Positions 58,831 through 64,000 of a stretch of DNA of 64,000 bases are shown here, piece after piece (positions within the stretch are counted from its first letter, which is position 1; each line of letters opens with the position of its first letter). The stretch comes from Notospermus geniculatus (lineage: Eukaryota; Nemertea; Pilidiophora; Heteronemertea; Lineidae). Below the pieces are notes generated by a model. The model was not told the DNA's origin, made no database searches, and saw nothing but the letters and a program-made list of their open reading frames with translations. The position numbers and the translations under genes were made by a program. Where the stretch lies: the NCBI GenBank assembly GCA_002633025.1, contig NMRB01000420.1:128058-192057 (forward strand), written 5' to 3'.

Positions 58831-60009
58831 CAATGAGTCCGACTGGGGATCGAACCCCAACTTCAGTGGTGACAGGTGCAGATGTTCTCACTGTACCACT
58901 CTGGCAGTGAGGACGACAGAAATTTTATCAACTTGTATAAGAACCTGTCAAGATTCGTTTTGGCTGTTTTGAAATGCGGACATCCCCCCCTTAACCAAGT
59001 AGCAGATGCGTAGAGTAGCGATTTATAGCCAGTATCACCAAACACCGTGTTTTTTCCCGAAAATCTTCATCTCAGTGAAGTCAGCTTTGGTCCACGTGGG
59101 TTTTAGGAGTCTGGTGACTTAGACTATTATGCATTCAAAGTGAAGGTAGCAGTTTAACAGTCTGTAATCTAGAAAAAACATATCCTAGTGGTTTTCAATC
59201 ATCGTATTTTATCGAGTAGCTCCAATTCGTGCCGAAGTTTCGTCGTTTGTGCATTCGTGACGCTAGAATCTTAGAATTTTTACTGCCTTATGCATGAAGA
59301 AATGAATTTAGGAGAGTTGGACAGTCGGTCTGTAACTAGGGATTTGAGCCTAGAGATTTTTCTAATTCTTGTATATTTATCGGTTGATAACCCTGTTTTT
59401 TGACCCTTCGTGTTGCGGTGAGTCGAAACGTGACGTATTGCCACCTTATGCATATAAAGTGACGTAGCTAGCAATTTGAATGATTCATAATTTGTAAATT
59501 TGACAAATTTCAGGCAGGTTTTTTTTCGAGAATCATTGTAAAATATTAGTTCCAAATTTTATCCCACGTGTCGTCATGCATTACCGTTAATAGTTTTATC
59601 CAGTCGTTGTTTGAAAGTTGGAATTCAAATTCAAATTCAAGTATATTTGTATAAATGGTTGAATTAAGGTTAGACGAGAGTATTTTTCCAAGAATGCATG
59701 TTGCTACGTGGAGGCGTGAACGCCCGTGTAGCATAGTTTTAATACAATTATAATACTGTGATATAATCAATACGTATGGCTCATTAATATGTAAATTGGC
59801 TAAATCGTATGTAAATTGGCTTATGAATATGTAAATTTGGGGTCTTATAATGATTAATCAGTTTGTAATGCACCACTTTGTGTTTTTTTTAGAATTTTGT
59901 CCGTCGTGGACGTCACTTTTGCATTTTTCAATTAACCACTGTCTGATATAACTGTCTTTTTTTAGTCGTCATGGATTTTGTGCGTTTGTGCAATGAATTG
60001 GATACTGTG

Positions 60010-60105
60010 CATTCTCCCATAGCAGGGCTTTGGTCTCGCTCCTCTTCATGCACTTGCACTGTGGATGAAGAGGAACGAGGTAAAAACCCCTGCTGGGGGA
60101 GGATG
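60010..60105. mobile_element. Short hairpin element, CATTCTCCCATAGCAG ends (member 3)
   Basis: CATTCTCCCATAGCAGGGCT ... CTCGCTCCTCTTCATG and its mirror ATGAAGAGGAACGAGG ... CCTGCTGGGGGAGGATG. Same architecture as 19982-20076. Confidence 0.65.
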
Positions 60106-60349
60106 GATACTTGAGGTCTTGTGTTCTTAGATTAGGATTCTCTTCAGGATTTGGGCTGACGACATTTCCCAGTATTTGGTCTCAATAAAATCAATAAAAA
60201 TCCTTGGGAATAATCTGTATCATGGTAGATTGATTATCGAAGAGGACAAATTATGTCCTCCGGCACCGAGGGCAGATAATTTTGCAAGAATCTTGGTGTG
60301 CATATGATATGTTTCCAAAGTTGCCATTTTAGAAAGGTCTTGTATTGGC

Positions 60350-60552
60350 TCATCTGCCCCAGAGTCCAGCAGACGGCATCTCCTGTCAAAATTTTCTCAC
60401 ATCCTGTGGAACTAATTCAGAAATATTTGAAGAAATGTTGTTCCCATTAACCATGTGAAGAATACTTCTTCAGATTCTTTCCAATATATTTCCTAGGCTT
60501 TTAGAAAACTTCAACAGAAGATACCGTCTGCTCAAATCGGGGGGCAGACGAG
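60350..60552. mobile_element. MITE, ends CATCTGCCCCAGAGTCC (member 2)
   Basis: Parallel to 28788-28989: GTCCAGCAGACGGCATCTCC, a central AATATTTGAAGAAATG, then the mirror GAAGATACCGTCTGCTCAAA and GGGGGGCAGACGAG. Confidence 0.6.
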
Positions 60553-61085
60553 TTAAATGTTCAAAGTGCACATGGAGCCTCTTTCGTGGCAAATTTCGAG
60601 AGGCTGATTGCACCAATTGCCGAGGGTAACAAATTTGTAAATTTAATTTTGAGGTCATAATTTATATCAGTGTTCTATTCTGTGTGCTGTCTGGGATTTG
60701 TCTCAACGCCATGCCCTTTTCTTGTGTCAGTTCTGTTTATTATTGAATTCAGCAGATATTTACTTAGGCTAGATTAAAACTAGTGGTCAGTAGTTGTAGA
60801 CTTACATGTAAGAGAGATACGCCAAATCAAAAATATTATCAGGATACTAATGTAAAATGATTATTACTTACCGGTATGTTGTACTTTCATGTCACAGGCC
60901 ATGATATTTGGATCTCAAAATCAGGTGCCTGAATGGTGTGATTTTGCTTTTTGGTGGGAGTTGGGTAAGGAGATTCATTACAGGGGCCTACCAGAACCAA
61001 AATACTGTTGCTCTATGTGACCCCATCTAGCAAAAATAGGCGCATGTCGCAGGTGATCATCACTGATCATCAGTTTACTCAACTT

Positions 61086-61209
61086 ATAGGGAGGTTTCGG
61101 AAGCGCCCGGTTAGGCCATACGATGACGTTTATCTATTGTTTGGGTATACCCACACAATAGATAAACGTCGTCGTAGGACCTAACCGGGCGCTTCCGAAA
61201 CCTCCCTAT
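61086..61209. mobile_element. Nearly perfect foldback element (about 124 bp)
   Basis: ATAGGGAGGTTTCGGAAGCG and CGCTTCCGAAACCTCCCTAT are exact mirrors. The arms continue through CCCGGTTAGG and GACGTTTATCTATTGT with few mismatches, around TTGGGTATACCCAC. Confidence 0.75.
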
Positions 61210-62584
61210 TATCACTGCTGTCCGCTACTGTTGTCAACCTGCAGAGGCGTACATTTCAGCTATCGTGTTATAAGGCCGTTAACCCTTTCCTTGTTTGCAA
61301 CATGCGAACTGAAATCACCATTTAGGGCTGTGGTTACTCAGTTTCTGGGCTCTCAGCACTTTCGAACTGACAGCATTTTGTTCGACTATCCCAGTTGAGC
61401 AATACTGGGCATACAAGCAAACCCATACCAAAAACATCTAGCACTGAAATGGTTACGACCGTGGTAAACCTAACCTCGTAGCTCCTACCAACTCATCCAC
61501 CTTAGGCAATATGGCTTCCTCCTTTGTTTTGTACCCATGTGCTTCTCAGCAGCCCTGTGAATCATTCACATTGTCATCAAAAATTTTGAGAGACTCGTGT
61601 GACTTTAGCGTTGAATCCTGTCGTATACAATGTATCAAAAAACTCGAGAGATTATCATACGAATCAGCCCTTTTATATAGATGTGATATTTTCATGATGA
61701 TACATGTGTTGCCGTAAATAGCAGTATTGAGCAAAATATGGCGAGTATCTTTTGTACGATGTGTGAGACTGGTGATCCTTTAACAAGCTGCCGCAGGATT
61801 TTATATCAAAAACGACAATTTACATCTGCTAAAAGAAGCAAAGAATATGAAATAGAAATCGGGTTTCTAAGGTGAAAGACATTGCTAAAAGAAGCAAGAA
61901 GGTAAATTCTGTACCATTGAATTTGTGGAGTATCCGGGGGCGTCCTGCTGACCAGTCCACTCTGTGTCCATTTCCTCGCAATTCAGCAAGTTAAAGGGAA
62001 TTAGGCGCGGCAGTCAAAAATGACACCAAGAATAATTTCGTGGCCCACGAAATTCAAAATTTCAAAATTACAAATTTCATATTTTAGATCCTCAGGTAGC
62101 CCTAGATTTGCAGTGGCCCTTGTTCTGAATACTATTTGAAGGCAGCAAAGCTACAGCAGTTGCGCAAATGATGCTCTCGGTAGGCAAAAAATCTCAATGT
62201 GAGTAACGTAATAGATTCAAGATGGCCGCGTTTGGTTCTGTATTCGACATGCTTTAATTCTTCCTGAACGATGCAAAAGTATCAAGTTAAAGTCTGCGCC
62301 TGCGGGATTCAGTCATATTGTGATCTTGTCGTACATCAACATTTTAGTCCACGTTGCTTCCGACACCCAACTGCCTTTTAATACAGCTTGGGACTGTATC
62401 TTTAGGGCATGTAACTATTGTCTGTCTGGTATTCCTCTTGTAAAATACTTCATCACAGGCACTATTCCGTTAAAGCATCAATGAATGGCAGTTGAACTTG
62501 TGTGAGTTCTCTCTCTGTCCATATGAGATTATTTTCGTCAAACTGACAAGCTGACTTTGGTACGGATCACCAGTTTCACACAGT

Positions 62585-63076
62585 AAAGGCAGGTTTACAC
62601 TTCGATCGAGTGACGTCACTGCACCGTCAGCCCCTGTTATCGAGCGTTGTCACCCGTCGAGCGCAGCACCTGACGGGTCAGCGTCATGACGTCCCGCACG
62701 TCATTTCATGATGTCTTGAGTTGAGACGAAAAAAAATCAAATTGTTTCCCGACGTCATGTTCGCTGAAACAACTGGATTTTTTTCGAGTGGCATCATGAC
62801 GTTCAGAAATGACGTGCGGGACGTCATGACGCTGACCCGTCAGGTGCTGCACTCTTTTGGAGTGATATCGTCTATTGGTGAGGGATGTTGGTCGGTGAGT
62901 GATGTTGGTTGGCAATCGATGTTAGATGACTCGCAGCGGCTATCATTGAATTGAGGTGTGGTCAACTTGGAAATTTTGTCATCTGACGTCAAGATGACTG
63001 GAAAGCGCAGACTAGCGGCAGTTAACGTTAGTTACGATGTCAGTCGTCGACGGACAACCGAAGCATAAACCTGCCT
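62585..63076. mobile_element. Composite element with GGCAGGTTTACACTTCG ends
   Basis: GGCAGGTTTACACTTCGATC at the left and CGAAGCATAAACCTGCC at the right. It encloses a copy of another MITE (62661-62872). The short 3478-3557 element has the same ends. Confidence 0.6.
62661..62872. mobile_element. MITE (second member of 18594-18829 family), nested
   Basis: CAGCACCTGACGGGTCAGCG is mirrored by CGCTGACCCGTCAGGTGCTG. The right end continues CACTCTTTTGGAGTGATATC while the left end is cut short. Internal halves are in the opposite order to the DNAJC9 intron copy. Confidence 0.7.
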
Positions 63077-64000
63077 TCACACAATTTACCAATTTACCCT
63101 TAGCTGTGATCAAGTGAGCCCCGTATCCTTAATTGACCAGTTCTTGCATGTATACCCTCTATGTCAGGAAAAGTCGTACATAAAACTGACACTACAATGA
63201 AATGCAAAGGTTAACAAAATGGTTTTTCTCAACCAACCAGGTTTAGATATGAAATTAGGACTTTCGAAAAAGTGATACCATAAAATGGGATTCATTTCTC
63301 AGATATCTTGGTACTGGTAAATGTTTACGATCCTTTGCATTTCTCTGTGGTTGATTTGACCCCGAGTATTTAGGGTTCCCCCCTCCCTGCTGCTGACCTG
63401 TGTCACCCAATGCTGTCTTAGGACCAACTGCCTGCCCTCCATCGAATCTCCACCAGTACTCATACATAAATTATATCGCTGATTATTCTGTGTTTAATTA
63501 ATCATTAATAAGATCTTCAATCAGCACTATATTTAATGAACTTGCACATTTATTGGTAATTAATTGATATGCACGATGTCTTAATTGTCTAGAGATTATC
63601 TCTTCAGTATAAGATTAAGAATTATTAGCGATTGTCGAAGAGAAAATGTGAATATGCACAGAGGCATTAGTAGGTACAATACCAGCCTGTGGAGTCAAAC
63701 TAGAAAAAGGGGTCTCCAAATCACTGGCGCCAATATTGAACTCTTTCTTGTTAATTCAAACTTAGCTTAGTTTTACAATGTCGTCGTAAAGAGCAGACAT
63801 TTTATTTTAGATCTGACATGGTATAATAGTATAGATTTTCTTATATTTTCTTGTTCAGTGAAGAATGTGACTTGTCCTGTGTGTGTCTGAAGTCTGTAGC
63901 ATAACGGAGATAATCATGTTTGTACAGTGATGATTTTACATAGTTTCTGGAGGGCAGGCTTGACTGGACTTGAGCAAGACTGTGATTTGAATATCCAGGG

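Larger units (their letters stand above)
58351..64000. other. Right flank, no gene recognised
   Basis: Six kb without a convincing exon. Repeats are listed separately; the remainder is AT-rich. A minus-strand tRNA-like SINE head lies at 58836-58905 (GGGGATCGAACCCCAACTTC). Confidence 0.5.

Noticed and set aside
63255-63467. Minus-strand ORF with a possible start and donor near 63.4 kb
   Set aside because: Short, no recognisable motif, no downstream exons seen; insufficient support.

Overview
This window looks like nuclear DNA from a marine invertebrate. Coding sequence is split into short exons with GT..AG introns, there are AATAAA poly(A) signals, and the spacers and introns are AT-rich and packed with small inverted-repeat transposons (MITEs), tRNA-derived SINEs and one LINE. 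There is no operon structure and there are no prokaryotic features. The genes are ordinary bilaterian genes. The repeat content and the frequent TACATGTA and ACCGGT words suggest a lophotrochozoan or invertebrate deuterostome, but the species cannot be fixed from this sequence. Isolated N bases (969, 28652, 39431, 44477, 48903, 55370) mark unresolved positions.

Layout. (a) 1-1213: last intron and terminal exon of a KANSL1 homologue (+), with the MOF-activating PEHE-type segment. (b) 1.2-8.4 kb: its 3' UTR and a convergent spacer full of MITEs. (c) 8386-11785 (-): a complete eight-exon ACADL gene (mitochondrial long-chain acyl-CoA dehydrogenase, 431 aa). (d) 12.3-19.7 kb: a rearranged block. 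A truncated duplicate of DNAJC9 (promoter and exons 1-3) is followed by an orphan first exon of OSTM1 (-), a 5'-truncated LINE, and the complete five-exon DNAJC9 (256 aa, +). The LINE sits inside what was the short head-to-head OSTM1/DNAJC9 promoter. The truncated DNAJC9 copy carries a perfectly palindromic 222-bp insertion. (e) 21.1-58.35 kb: MEIOC (+), the meiotic coiled-coil partner of YTHDC2. It has seven well-supported coding exons and a possible tiny first exon, spread over introns of up to 13.5 kb. Two unassigned minus-strand exon-like ORFs lie in its second intron. (f) 58.35-64 kb: no gene recognised; repeats only.

The genes do not form a pathway: chromatin acetylation (KANSL1), beta-oxidation (ACADL), histone H3-H4 chaperoning (DNAJC9), lysosomal chloride/proton exchange (OSTM1) and meiotic prophase RNA control (MEIOC). 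The most unusual parts are the DNAJC9/OSTM1 rearrangement and the dense MITE landscape, in which several families carry CRE-like TGACGTCA palindromes. I found no convincing evidence of a wholly new biological system. Exon boundaries were assigned by hand from splice consensus, reading phase and remembered family sequence patterns; no database search was run.
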